DNA from: Prosapia bicincta | Taxonomy: Eukaryota > Arthropoda > Insecta > Hemiptera > Cercopidae | Direction: 5' to 3' | Length of the DNA stretch: 64,000 nucleotides | NCBI GenBank assembly: GCA_036971475.1 | Contig: JBAIZL010000005.1 | Location: 238,360,690-238,424,689, forward strand | Shown here: positions 24,718 through 64,000 of the stretch, piece after piece | Position numbering within the stretch: the first letter of the stretch is position 1 | Layout: each line of letters starts with the position of its first letter | The notes under the pieces: model-generated | The model's input: only the letters and a program-made list of their open reading frames with translations | The model's database searches: none | What the model was told of the DNA's origin: nothing | Program-made: the position numbers and the translations under genes

Positions 24718-25175
24718 GTATATAATGGGCTTTGCATGGTCTAGGAAGAAGATAGATGGACGACTACAAATGTGATCAATTGTTACATGGTTGTAACAAA
24801 TTATGGAGCATATAATGGGCTTTGCGTGGTCTAAGAAGAAGATAGATGGACGACTACAAATGTGATTCAATTGTTACATGGATGTAACAAATTATGGAGC
24901 ATATAATGGGCTTTGCATGGTCTAGGAAGAAGATAGATGGACGACTACAAATGTGATTCAATTGTTACAAGGATGTAACAAATTATGGAGAATATAATGG
25001 GTTTTGCATGGTCTAGGAAGAAGATAGATGGACGACTACAAATGTGATTCAATTGTTACATGGATGTAACAAATTATGGAGCATATAATGGGATTTGCAT
25101 GGTCTAAGAAATGTGATTCAATTGTTACATGGATGTAACAAATAATGGAGAATATTATGGGCTTTGCACGTTCTA
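24718..25175. repeat. ~91-bp tandem repeat, about 5 copies
   Basis: The landmark ATATAATGGGCTTTGCATGG recurs at about 24720, 24811, 24901 and 24992. Each unit carries GAAGAAGATAGATGGACGAC and ATTGTTACATGGATGTAACA, an imperfect palindrome. Copy five is internally deleted. Confidence 0.9.
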
Positions 25176-25426
25176 GAAATACGTTAAGGAGAAGGTGGTT
25201 TTAAAGATAGAAAATGATGCAACTGTTATATGGATATAACGTGAATTAATAAACAATTATGGGCTTGGTGCCGTGGATGGACTTCTGTAATCACCAGTAG
25301 GCTATTCGTGATCTGTAAATTTGGGAGTACATGTAATATTATTGTATTGCCTTTTGCAAAGAGATTAGATTAAGAGGGTTTTTACCGGGACAAGTAACGG
25401 TTTTATTGAGGAGGTATGTTGTAGAT

Positions 25427-28133
25427 CAGACCCAACCTTTTTGGAACGGTGGGCCAATTAAGTGTTCATTTTCTCGAGTCGGGTCGCAGGATTCAAATTT
25501 CTCGAGTTCAACAATTGGAATACGTCTTATCTAGTTGTGGTGGCTAACATTCAAATAATGTAGTCTACATTTTAAATTACAATGTAAGCGTACATCCCAT
25601 ACATACACAGCCACTTTATAATTTATGATAGCCTACATATCTGTAACAACGTATCCAGATATTTAATTCTCTATCTTGTTAATTTTACAATGTTGATACT
25701 TGCAGCAAGTATTTAAAGTTTACTACACTTATTAATCATACTACACCTGGATTCAAAACATAAAACAACTTTTAACTTGAAAATTAAAAAATATGAAATG
25801 AATTCTGAAAAGTGTTTATTTCAGTGGAAAATTTGACACGGTTTTTCTATTGATAATTGTTGAATGTCTATTTTAATGTGTGTAGATGCTATTTTCAATG
25901 TTGATTTCAAGTGAATGTCAGTTAAACGCGTACGAGCTTTAGATTTGATAGATTTTATTAACGAAAATGCTTGCTCACAAATGAAAGTACCACCAAAAAA
26001 ACACGAACTTTTTAAAAATATTACTCGCAGGCAACCATTTCTACAGGCGAGTATTTTTTTATAGAAATCTAATATGGAACTTCAAAGAATTTTTGTTTTA
26101 ACTGAATCATGTGCTGCAGGTCAAGAAGTTCCATTTGAATATTGTGTGATCCATACAATCAACACTGAACGGCGATACAAAGATTTCAAATAACTATTCA
26201 AATTTATTAAGATCATGAAATCGGTTTTCAAATAATCCTTCAAACTTCGTATTATATTACTATATTTCGAGAGGTCCAAGGTGTTATCAGCATCTGTTAA
26301 ATTCATGTCAATTAGCGAAGGAAAGTTAACAAGAACTCCATTTCCCATTTGGTCGCCTCACACAATTTCTTTTCAAACGCTCTTAAAAGACTCACTATCG
26401 AGTGAATAAAAATTGTCTTTTCCTTGAAGTTTGGTATTCAATTTGTTCATATGATGTATAATATCGGCATAAAATGCTAACACATCACCAGTCTCAATTT
26501 TTAAATTCGAATACCGTAATACCACGGACAGAAAGAAAAATATCAATTTCTTCACGAAGACTAAACATGCTTCTTAAAACTTTGCCTGCACTCAAACACA
26601 GAATATGAGTAGAATATCTATATTACATCTTCGAGTTCAATATTTGAACTATGGATATCATCGGGAAATTCTTTGAGTTGGCGATGGACAAGTCCTTTCC
26701 TACGAATAGTATTTACAACTTCAGTAACAACTTTGATAACATGATCCATCTGTAATGATTTCGAACACAAATTTTGTCTATGAAGAAGACAATTAAATTT
26801 TATTAGCTCATCTCCATTGAAACTACAGTCTTTATCAAAGTATGACACTAACCACATGTTTTACTAATTATTGATGGAGCGCCATCAGTTGCACACCACA
26901 CAGTATATTCATACACACTTTCAATTCAAACCGTTCGAAAACTTTTAATGTCTCCTGGTAAATATCGAAACCTGTCGTTGTGCCCCTCATAGGAACCAAA
27001 CTTAATAGCTCTTCAGTGATGTTAAAATCTGTATCAACGCTTCATAAAAAAATAGCAAGGTGAGCTGTATCTAAAATGTCAAGTTTCGTACAACGCGATC
27101 GAAAACCACTTGAATTTTGAGATTCTCTGTTTCAAAGAATTTTTGATATATGTTGACGTATCTTCCACTCTACGACCTATTGTCATTCGGCTTAGGCTAA
27201 TCTGTGAAACTAATTGGGTTTTATATTTGTTGAAATAAAATATCAAATCCCGCCATTAACACATTCCTTAATTCCATCTGCAAAAAGTTACAAATGTTTG
27301 ATTAATATTTACGAAATTTTGAAACTTGCTTTAACTACTGATTTCCAATTTTTACTGTTATTTCTTAACAGATTTTGTTGACATGTTAATTTCTTTTTCA
27401 AATCGTTTACTTTTATAAACGACATGTTTTGGAATGCTAAGATTCGTAATGTCTTTTTAAAATGCAATGTTTCATGGCACCAACAGTTTCTTGGCAAATA
27501 AGACAAGTTGCCTTATTTTGATTAAAAAATATAATTCCGTCCACATATCTTGAAAACACCGTCCTTCTTCTTCAAATTTACGTTTTTTTTACACTGAGAG
27601 CTTAGAATCGCGCTGTCACAATTGCTCAATCGTTACCGACACAACTGATGAATTCGCACAATAAATACCGTAATACCACACATCTATACTGGTCTCGTGT
27701 TAATAAACAGCTGACTCAATTCAGTTTTTCATAGAGTATAAGAATGATGGGAAACACAGCAACTTTATCACGAATGCTTAGCAAAAGGAAATGATTCGGC
27801 GAGGTAATGGTGTAGCATTGGAAGACTACAAACGTAAACAGATACGGGTACATTTCCTGCCTTGCAAGTAATTACTCGGCAAACAATGTCGAGTGTGGCA
27901 TTGACACAATATGTCACAAAATGTCTTACTTACAATTTCAGAGTGATAAACTTCTCGGTTACTCATAGGCATAGAGTACACTAAGATTAAATATTTCCAT
28001 AACCACATCAGTAATGGTTGTACAATGTACATATGAACAGAATGTGCTCACTTATGCCTTTCCCTATGGAATAGCATTACATTCAAAAGCAACATTTTAG
28101 AGTGGCCCGAGGGCCGCGGGTTGTGCACCCCTG
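25427..28133 (-). mobile_element. hAT-type DNA transposon, degraded
   Basis: The right end inverted reads CAGGGGTGCACAACCCGC, typical of hAT ends. The left end begins CAGACCCAACC, so the TIR match is imperfect. Flanking octamers TTGTAGAT (25419-25426) and TTCTAGAT (28134-28141) agree at 7 of 8 positions, as expected of the 8-bp hAT target duplication. A broken transposase reads on the - strand inside. Confidence 0.7.
25850..27620 (-). pseudogene. hAT transposase remnant (GTF2IRD2/SCAND3-like)
   Basis: The - strand pieces run in the expected order. Near 27500-27310 is a BED-like N-terminal fragment rich in Cys/His (LPRNCWCHETLHFKKTLRI). At 26857-26618 is the segment with CLLHRQNLCSKSLQMDHVIK and EVVNTIRRKGLVHRQLKEF, which strongly recalls the conserved block of vertebrate GTF2IRD2/ZBED-like and insect hAT transposases. 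Further pieces lie at 26555-26373 and 26348-26121. Frameshifts and stops separate all pieces; no functional protein remains. Confidence 0.65.
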
Positions 28134-28240
28134 TTCTAGATTGTGCATCATATAATAGGTAACAAGAGTTACAAGCCTAAGAATGTTTTTATCCCCAATG
28201 GTAGACGTTAGGTTAACAGTTAGAGAAATCCTACTTTGCT

Positions 28241-30066
28241 TAGGCACCAGTTAAAGGCCTCTAGGCGTAGCGGAAATCTCTGCTCTTTATTTACTGACAT
28301 TAATGCTTAGGCACCAGTTAAAGGCCTCTAGACGTAGCGGAAATCTCTGCTCTTTATTTACTGACATTAATGCTTAGGCACCAGTTAAAGGCCTCTAGAC
28401 GTAGCGGAAATCTCTGCTCTTTATTTACTGACATTAATGCCTAGGCACCAGTTAAAGGCCTCTAGACGTAGCGGAAATCTCTGCTCTTTATTTACTGACA
28501 TTAATGCTTAGGCACCAGTTAAAGGCCTCTAGACGTAGCGGAAATCTCTGCTCTTTATTTACTGACATTAATGCCTAGGCACCAGTTAAAGGCCTCTAGA
28601 CATAGCGGAAATCTCTGCTCTGTATTTACTGACATTAATGCCTAGGCACCAGTTAAAGGCCTCTAGACGTAGCGGAAATCTCTGCTCTTTATTTACTGAC
28701 ATTAATGCCTAGGCACCAGTTAAAGGCCTCTAGACGTAGCGGAAATCTCTGCTCTGTATTTACTGACATTAATGCTTAGGCACCAGTTAAAGGCCTCTAG
28801 ACGTAGCGGAAATCTCTGCTCTTTATTTACTGACATTAATGCCTAGGCACCAGTTAAAGGCCTCTAGACGTAGCGGAAATCTCTGCTCTGTATTTACTGA
28901 CATTAATGCCTAGGCACCAGTTAAAGGCCTCTAGACGTAGCGGAAATCTCTGCTCTTTATTTACTGACATTAATGCCTAGGCATCAGTTAAAGGCCTCTA
29001 GACGTAGCGGAAATCTCTGCTCTTTATTTACTGACATTAATGCCTAGGCACCAGTTAAAGGCCTCTAGACGTAGCGGAAATCTCTGCTCTTTATTTACTG
29101 ACATTAATGCCTAGGCACCAGTTAAAGGCCTCTAGACGTAGCGGAAATCTCTGCTCTTTATTTACTGACATTAATGCCTAGGCATCAGTTAAAGGCCTCT
29201 AGACGTAGCGGAAATCTCTGCTCTTTATTTACTGACATTAATGCCTAGGCACCAGTTAAAGGCCTCTAGACGTAGCGGAAATCTCTGCTCTGTATTTACT
29301 GACATTAATGCCTAGGCACCAGTTAAAGGCCTCTAGACGTAGCGGAAATCTCTGCTCTTTATTTACTGACATTAATGCCTAGGCATCAGTTAAAGGCCTC
29401 TAGACGTAGCGGAAATCTCTGCTCTTTATTTACTGACATTAATGCCTAGGCACCAGTTAAAGGCCTCTAGACGTAGCGGAAATCTCTGCTCTTTATTTAC
29501 TGACATTAATGCCTAGGCACCAGTTAAAGGCCTCTAGACGTAGCGGAAATCTCTGCTCTTTATTTACTGACATTAATGCCTAGGCATCAGTTAAAGGCCT
29601 CTAGACGTAGCGGAAATCTCTGCTCTTTATTTACTGACATTAATGCCTAGGCACCAGTTAAAGGCCTCTAGACGTAGCGGAAATCTCTGCTCTTTATTTA
29701 CTGACATTAATGCCTAGGCATCAGTTAAAGGCCTCTAGACGTAGCGGAAATCTCTGCTCTTTATTTACTGACATTAATGCCTAGGCACCAGTTAAAGGCC
29801 TCTAGACGTAGCGGAAATCTCTGCTCTGTATTTACTGACATTAATGCCTAGGCACCAGTTAAAGGCCTCTAGACGTAGCGGAAATCTCTGCTCTTTATTT
29901 ACTGACATTAATGCCTAGGCATCAGTTAAAGGCCTCTAGACGTAGCGGAAATCTCTGCTCTTTATTTACTGACATTAATGCCTAGGCACCAGTTAAAGGC
30001 CTCTAGACGTAGCGGAAATCTCTGCTCTTTATTTACTGACATTAATGCACTGACATTAATGCCTAG
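28241..30066. repeat. 67-bp minisatellite, about 27 copies
   Basis: Unit of 67 bp starting TAGGCACCAGTTAAAGGCCT and containing CTAGACGTAGCGGAAATCTC and TTTACTGACATTAATGC. Copies are nearly identical. The CACC-to-CATC variant appears at about 28980, 29181, 29382, 29583, 29717 and 29918, i.e. every 201 bp with one 134-bp step, showing a trimeric higher-order unit. The last copy ends with a short internal duplication. No frame is open through it. Confidence 0.98.
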
Positions 30067-30300
30067 GGAAATAATAAAGACGTACATGCAATGTCTGTTT
30101 AGAAATTGAAATTAAAATCCATATTTGGAGAAATTTAATTAGTAGCTGTTTTTAATAGATGATATTAGGATATTAAGTTACAGGTTGTATTTAGTAATTT
30201 TTAATTTCTCCTATAAAATCTAAGAAGTTTAAAAATACTTTTAACTCTGTTATGTTTTTCTCGTTGACCAAATATAACGAAATGGTTTGCAGCATAAAGT
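30067..30300. other. AT-rich spacer
   Basis: Nothing recognised. Confidence 0.5.
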
Positions 30301-30720
30301 TTAAAATGTCTGTAGCTTATATTTCTAAATATTTTATGGTATATATTTTTTTAGGTTTGGAACATTATTTCTAAATATTTTGTTGCATACATTTTTTTAA
30401 TTTTCTGTAGCATATATTATGTAGTACAAATATCTAAATGTTTTGTAGCAGATATTTCTAAATGTGTTGTAGCATATATTTTTAAATTTTATGTAGCAAT
30501 AATTTCTAATTGTTTTGTAGCATTTATTTCTAAAGGTCTTCTTGCATATAATTCTACATGTATTTTAGCACTTATAACTAAACATTATACTTAAAGCATA
30601 TACTTTAAAATGTTTTGTAGCATATATTTCTAAATGTTTGGAACTTAACTCTGTAAACGAATTGTAGCATATGTTACTAACGGTTTTGTAGCGTATTTTT
30701 TACAAATGTTTTGATCCGTT
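30300..30720. repeat. Degenerate ~24-32-bp repeat
   Basis: Diverged tandem copies of GTAGCATATATTTCTAAATGTTTT; spacing varies between about 24 and 40 bp. Confidence 0.75.
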
Positions 30721-31115
30721 TTAGCTGGAAAAAAAATATGTCACATATTTTTTATTTTAAGAAATTGTGAAACACAATCAACCACAAAATATGATCATGT
30801 TATCTGCAAAGGTTAGTTCTCTTTGTATAATTTTTGACCTCCATTTAGTTCTTTTCTATTTTTGTACCATATTTTTTAAAGATAGTCGGACTTGAATACT
30901 TAAAAATAAACTCTATTCTTAGGAAAAGATGTAGTATTTAGTTTAGCGCTGTTGGCTGTGAATTTGGAGTAGATATTTCTAAAATATAACTGGTGATTTT
31001 CCCTGCACTAATTGTGTAATAAAATTCCATTGATAATAGTTAACTCCTATGAGACTCATTTAGATAATTGTTTATGAATAATTTCCTAGTGTCATGCAAA
31101 TAATAGAGTCATTGG

Positions 31116-60491
<29,376 letters not shown>

Positions 60492-60860
60492 CGAGTTTCA
60501 ATTAGCCTACATCATTATACGACATTATTGAAGCCAATAAACAACAAAACTAAAAGAGACACTAATTAAAAGAAAGACTATAATTATAACGTTTTTTTTT
60601 CGCTTTAGCTGTATCACTTTTCTTAAACTCCCTATAAAAAAGGCGTCACATGGTCAAGACAAAATTCCTTACAAGAACAAAGATTTTCAAAATATAAATT
60701 ATCCACTGTAAAATGTATTTCGTTAATCAAAGAAATGTCGCATTAAGTATAAAAATATCTATCGATATTTATATCAAGTGGAATTTTTTGTTCTTTCTAA
60801 ATTAAAGCTCAACTAAGTTGAGAGAATGAAATAAATGTAATACTCCCCTCTGGAGATCAG
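60492..60860 (+). terminator. ppk-like: ppk 3' UTR and poly(A) signal
   Basis: AATAAA at 60830-60835, about 340 bp after the stop. The poly(A) site itself is inferred. Confidence 0.5.
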
Positions 60861-62100
60861 CAAGGCTCTCAACAACCGTTACTGTGTGTATATATAACTT
60901 CTACAGATATTGCATGTATAAACTTGTGTATAAACTTTGATTTGTTGTTCTACTCCATGCATTAAAGTAGCATAGTCTGTACTGATACTATTTTTTAAGT
61001 CTTCACAAGTTTGACTATATTTATCTTCTTCTAGTTCTGTTTTTATTCAATGTAACACCGATACCAAACTTTCCTAATAAACCTAATATTATTCTTCATA
61101 TCAACCAGCTACAAATAGTATCTAAATGTGTTATATATCATACAATAAATGTTGATTTATATACTGTTAGTTAAATCTCTAATTGCTGTCCAAGAGTCTG
61201 TTAACAGCCCTACAAGGTCTTTTAACTACATAAATAATCCTTCAACATCCCAACACAATCCTTCAACAGCCCAACAGAGTCCTTAATCACCCCGACTTTT
61301 ATTTGGCTTCAAGTTTCCTTCAAAACTCTAATACAAAGCTTTAGCAGCCCTTCATGATTCTTATACTATCCTTTAACAGCCCAACGAAATTTCCCAACAG
61401 TCCTGCAGAATCCTTTCAGTATTCTTCAATACCACTACAAAATTCTTTTATTTTTAGAGAATCCTTAAACAGGGTTTAAATCTTTTAAATTTCTTTCAGA
61501 ACTTAAACAATTGAACCGACCCTTTCTGCAGGATTGCAAAACTCCTTAACATGGTGTCAGAATCCTTCAATGCGTTGATTATCCAAACGTAATGACAAAT
61601 CATTTTTACTTGATCTTCCTTATATAATCCTTAAACCTTCAAGCACACTATTTTAACATAATTTTACCATCATTTACCTCAACAAGATCCAAATATAAAA
61701 AAAATAGGTCAATGAGCCTTAAAATGTATTTTTTTCTAAACATAATAATTGAAAGAATCACAACTATAATATATTCTATTAAAAAAAAATTATTAATGAA
61801 TAAAAATTATTCAAAAAACCTTCAAAAAAGCATTAACATAATATTAGTTGATTCCATCTTCACGTGAGCGACAGTTTCTAACTAATAAAATGTTACACTT
61901 GCTATAGTAAGACTTATTTTTATATAGGTTGAGGATATATGGTCCGTTGTCAAACCACCGTAACTCTCCCAGTCTGAGTTGAGAGTAGAATACATCTTCC
62001 GAAACGGCCGACCTCAACAATTATAAAAGCAAGTGCTACTGCAGGCAAGAGTAATATTATTACAAATGTTTTAGAACTGTATAAAACAACTGTGGCGTAA
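60861..62100. repeat. Intergenic DNA with a degenerate CCTTCAACAGCCC repeat
   Basis: 61180-61560 holds diverged copies (about 30-45 bp apart) of AATCCTTCAACAGCCCAACA. The rest is AT-rich with no gene recognised. Confidence 0.6.
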
Positions 62101-62159
62101 TATTTAACATAAATAAATGAAACCTCTCAACCACAAATAACTTGTTTCTTTTATTTAAA

Positions 62160-62202
62160 ACCTTATGTTCATTTCGATTGCATAGCAATCATCCTCAGAG
62201 GT
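62160..62202 (-). ncRNA. Hammerhead ribozyme candidate H5 (best copy)
   Basis: 43 nt on the - strand: stem I ACCT; core CTGAGGA; T; stem II GATTGC, loop TAT, GCAATC; GAAA; stem III TG-AA-CA; TA as cleavage dinucleotide; stem I AGGT. Every core position matches the hammerhead consensus, stem I pairs 4 of 4, stem II 6 of 6 and stem III 2 of 2. The tiny stem III is typical of ribozymes in Penelope-like elements. Confidence 0.8.
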
Positions 62203-62239
62203 AATTTACAATGAAAATACTTAATTTCTATTGTAAATT

Positions 62240-62282
62240 ACCTCTGAGCATGATTGCTATGTAATCAAAATGTACATAAGGT
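62240..62282 (+). ncRNA. Hammerhead copy H6, core mutated
   Basis: Same 43-nt layout on the + strand: ACCT; CTGAGCA (G8 changed); T; GATTGC, TAT, GTAATC; AAAA (G12 changed); TG-TA-CA; TA; AGGT. Stems I and III are intact, but loss of G8 and G12 should abolish cleavage. Confidence 0.7.
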
Positions 62283-62545
62283 TTTAAATAAAAGAAGAAA
62301 GTTATTTCTGGTTGAGAGGTTTCATTTATTTATGTTACAAATGTTTTTAGTTTAAAATAATAATTTTTAAAACATATCTCAATAAAATTTGTATTTATTT
62401 CAAACTTAAACATTATTTAATATTTTGAAATTAATACAAATTACACCATTATGAAGAGTGTAAGGAACATTACGGAAGAGTGGTTTGTGCATTGACCAAA
62501 AGGCACGGATGAAGAAAGAAACAGAATTGTGATAAATTGTACTGG

Positions 62546-63355
62546 AGTCGAGCCTCCCAGTAGCGGTCGATGACATTGTGTGGAGCTCCCAGTAGCGGTC
62601 GATTATATCAGGTCGAGCCTCCCAGTAGCTGTCGATGACATTGTGTCGAGCCTCCCAGTAGCGGTCGATGATATCATGTCGAGGCTGCCAGTAGCGGTCG
62701 ATGATATCGTGTCGAGGCTGCCAGTAGCGGTCGATGATATCGTGTCGAGGCTGCCAGTAGTGGTCGATGATATCGTGTCGAGGCTGCCAGTAGCGGTCGA
62801 TGATATCGTGTCGAGGCTGCCAGTAGCGGTCGATGATATCGGGTCGAGGCTGCCAGTAGCGGTCGATGATATCGTGTCGAGGCTACCAGTAGCGGTCGAT
62901 GATATCGTGTCGAGCCTTCCAGTAGCGGTCGATGATATCGTGTCGAGCCTCCCAGTAGCGGTCGATGACATTGTGTCGAGCCTCCCAGTAGCACTCGATG
63001 ATATCGTGTCGAGGATGCCAGTAGCGGTCGATGATATCATGTCGAGGCTGCCAGTAGCGGTCGATGATATCTTGTCGAGGCTGCCAGTAGCGGTCGATGA
63101 TATCGTGTCGAGGCTGCCAGTAGCGGTCGATGATATCGTGTCGAGGCTGCCAGTAGCGGTCGATGATATCGTGTCGAGGCTGCCAGTAGCGGTCGATGAT
63201 ATCGTGTCGAGGCTGCCAGTAGCGGTCGATGATATCGTGTCGAGGCTGCCAGTAGCGGTCGATGATATCGTGTCGAGGCTGCCAGTAGCGGTCGATGATA
63301 TCGTGTCGAGGCTGCCAGTCGTGTCGAGCCTCCCAGTAGCGGTCGATGATATCGT
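62546..63355. repeat. 33-bp GC-rich minisatellite, ~24 copies
   Basis: Unit CGTGTCGAGGCTGCCAGTAG plus CGGTCGATGATAT. Because 33 is a multiple of three, one + frame (62580-63371; repeat LPVAVDDIVSR) and two - frames stay open. There is no splice context, signal peptide or unique flanking domain, so I regard it as non-coding. The array is far more GC-rich than its surroundings. Confidence 0.9.
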
Positions 63356-64000
63356 CGTTCGGATAGGATAGGCCTAATAGACATTGACTGCTCACTTTTG
63401 CAAGATTGCACAATAATTAGATTGCACTCTTTAGGTGCCTTAATTAGATAAAGTTGTAAATTTAGAAAATTTAGCTCAATTTTATTATACTGAAAATTTA
63501 ATATATTTTCTACAAGTTTAATTATCGCGTGTTATAATGAACTCCTGGTTATCCGAGTATGTTGCCATAAAAACGTTTACTGAATGCAAATACATGCAAG
63601 GTCTGTTGAATCTGTTTATTTACTTGAAGCCTATATATAGGCTGAAGCCTGAAATGCTGAGAAATGCTAGAAAAAGAAGGGAAAAGAGAAAATGAAAGAA
63701 AGAGAGAAACGGAAGATAAAGAAACACACACACACACACACGAAAAGGTAACGCCAGGTTGGATGTTAAAAGATCTTCACTAGGCTAAAGATTTTTAGTT
63801 TTTTCACTCACTTTGCTTATGCTTTGCACACACTTTGCATACTCTTTGCTTACACTTTATATACATTTTGTATACATGTTTGAAATGCTCTAGGTGCAAA
63901 TATAAAGTAAAATTAAAAAAGGATATTGGAGATGAAAAGACATAGAAAAATCAATGTAAAGAAAAGAAAGAGCTAGTTATATCACATTTTTTTAAAACAT
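63356..64000. other. Intergenic DNA, small repeats
   Basis: Purine-rich run 63655-63720 with (CA)n at 63725-63741; then short copies of CACTTTGCATAC/CTTTGCTTACACTTT (63805-63870). No gene recognised. Confidence 0.6.

Larger units (their letters stand above)
62105..62337. repeat. Long inverted repeat with two hammerheads
   Basis: Arms of about 105 bp: TAACATAAATAAATGAAACC at 62105 matches the inverse of 62318-62337. The arms continue through AACCTCTCAACCA and the ribozyme segment to a spacer of about 25 bp. One ribozyme copy lies on each strand. Confidence 0.9.

Noticed and set aside
28241..30066. Possible CRISPR array
   Set aside because: Units are contiguous and almost identical with no unique spacers, in a eukaryotic intergenic region.

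Overview
The window is one piece of a large, AT-rich animal genome with long introns, almost certainly an insect. The decisive evidence is a multi-exon pickpocket-type (ppk) DEG/ENaC channel gene, a subfamily greatly expanded in insects, with GT-AG introns, long TA/CA microsatellites and several decayed transposon families. I cannot name the species; Hemiptera or a polyneopteran order would fit.

Two protein-coding genes lie on the + strand. Gene 1 (1103-21212; its 5' end is outside the window) encodes a single-pass membrane protein. Its domains in order are sushi, MAM, somatomedin B, a long Thr/Pro-rich stalk, one transmembrane helix and a short cytoplasmic tail. Eight exons join in frame, most at phase 1. 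Gene 2 (31116-60491) is a ppk sodium-channel subunit of 11 exons that join perfectly in frame into 526 codons. The exception is a single in-frame TGA at 48063-48065, inside an otherwise well-preserved exon, so this copy is either a young pseudogene allele, a readthrough gene or an assembly error.

The introns and intergenic DNA hold most of the interest. There are at least four DNA transposons with recognisable ends: a 2.88-kb element at 3280-6159 with 32-bp terminal inverted repeats (TIRs) and a poorly characterised transposase-like gene; a hAT at 25427-28133; a piggyBac at 42403-44697 with TTAA target duplications; and a long-TIR element at about 55697-57541. A FLYWCH/MULE transposase relic lies at 37242-39843. 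Penelope-like retroelement (PLE) remnants (reverse transcriptase and GIY-YIG pieces) lie at 9590-10135, 10140-10225, 10390-10788 and 40130-41540.

Associated with the PLE remnants I find a set of short sequences that fold as hammerhead ribozymes: CTGANGA core, stem II, GAAA, a 1-2 bp stem III, a UH cleavage site and stem I. Stem II changes by compensatory substitution between copies (GATA/TATC, GTTA/TAAC, AATA/TATT). One of these motifs has been amplified into a 61-bp, about 23-copy tandem array inside a ppk intron.

Other tandem arrays include a 67-bp minisatellite with a 201-bp trimeric higher-order period (28241-30066), a 33-bp GC-rich array that stays open in several frames (62546-63355), and 88-, 91-, 60- and 28-bp arrays. 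The gene exons carry the normal functional signal. Everything else appears to be repeats, decayed mobile DNA or featureless AT-rich sequence.
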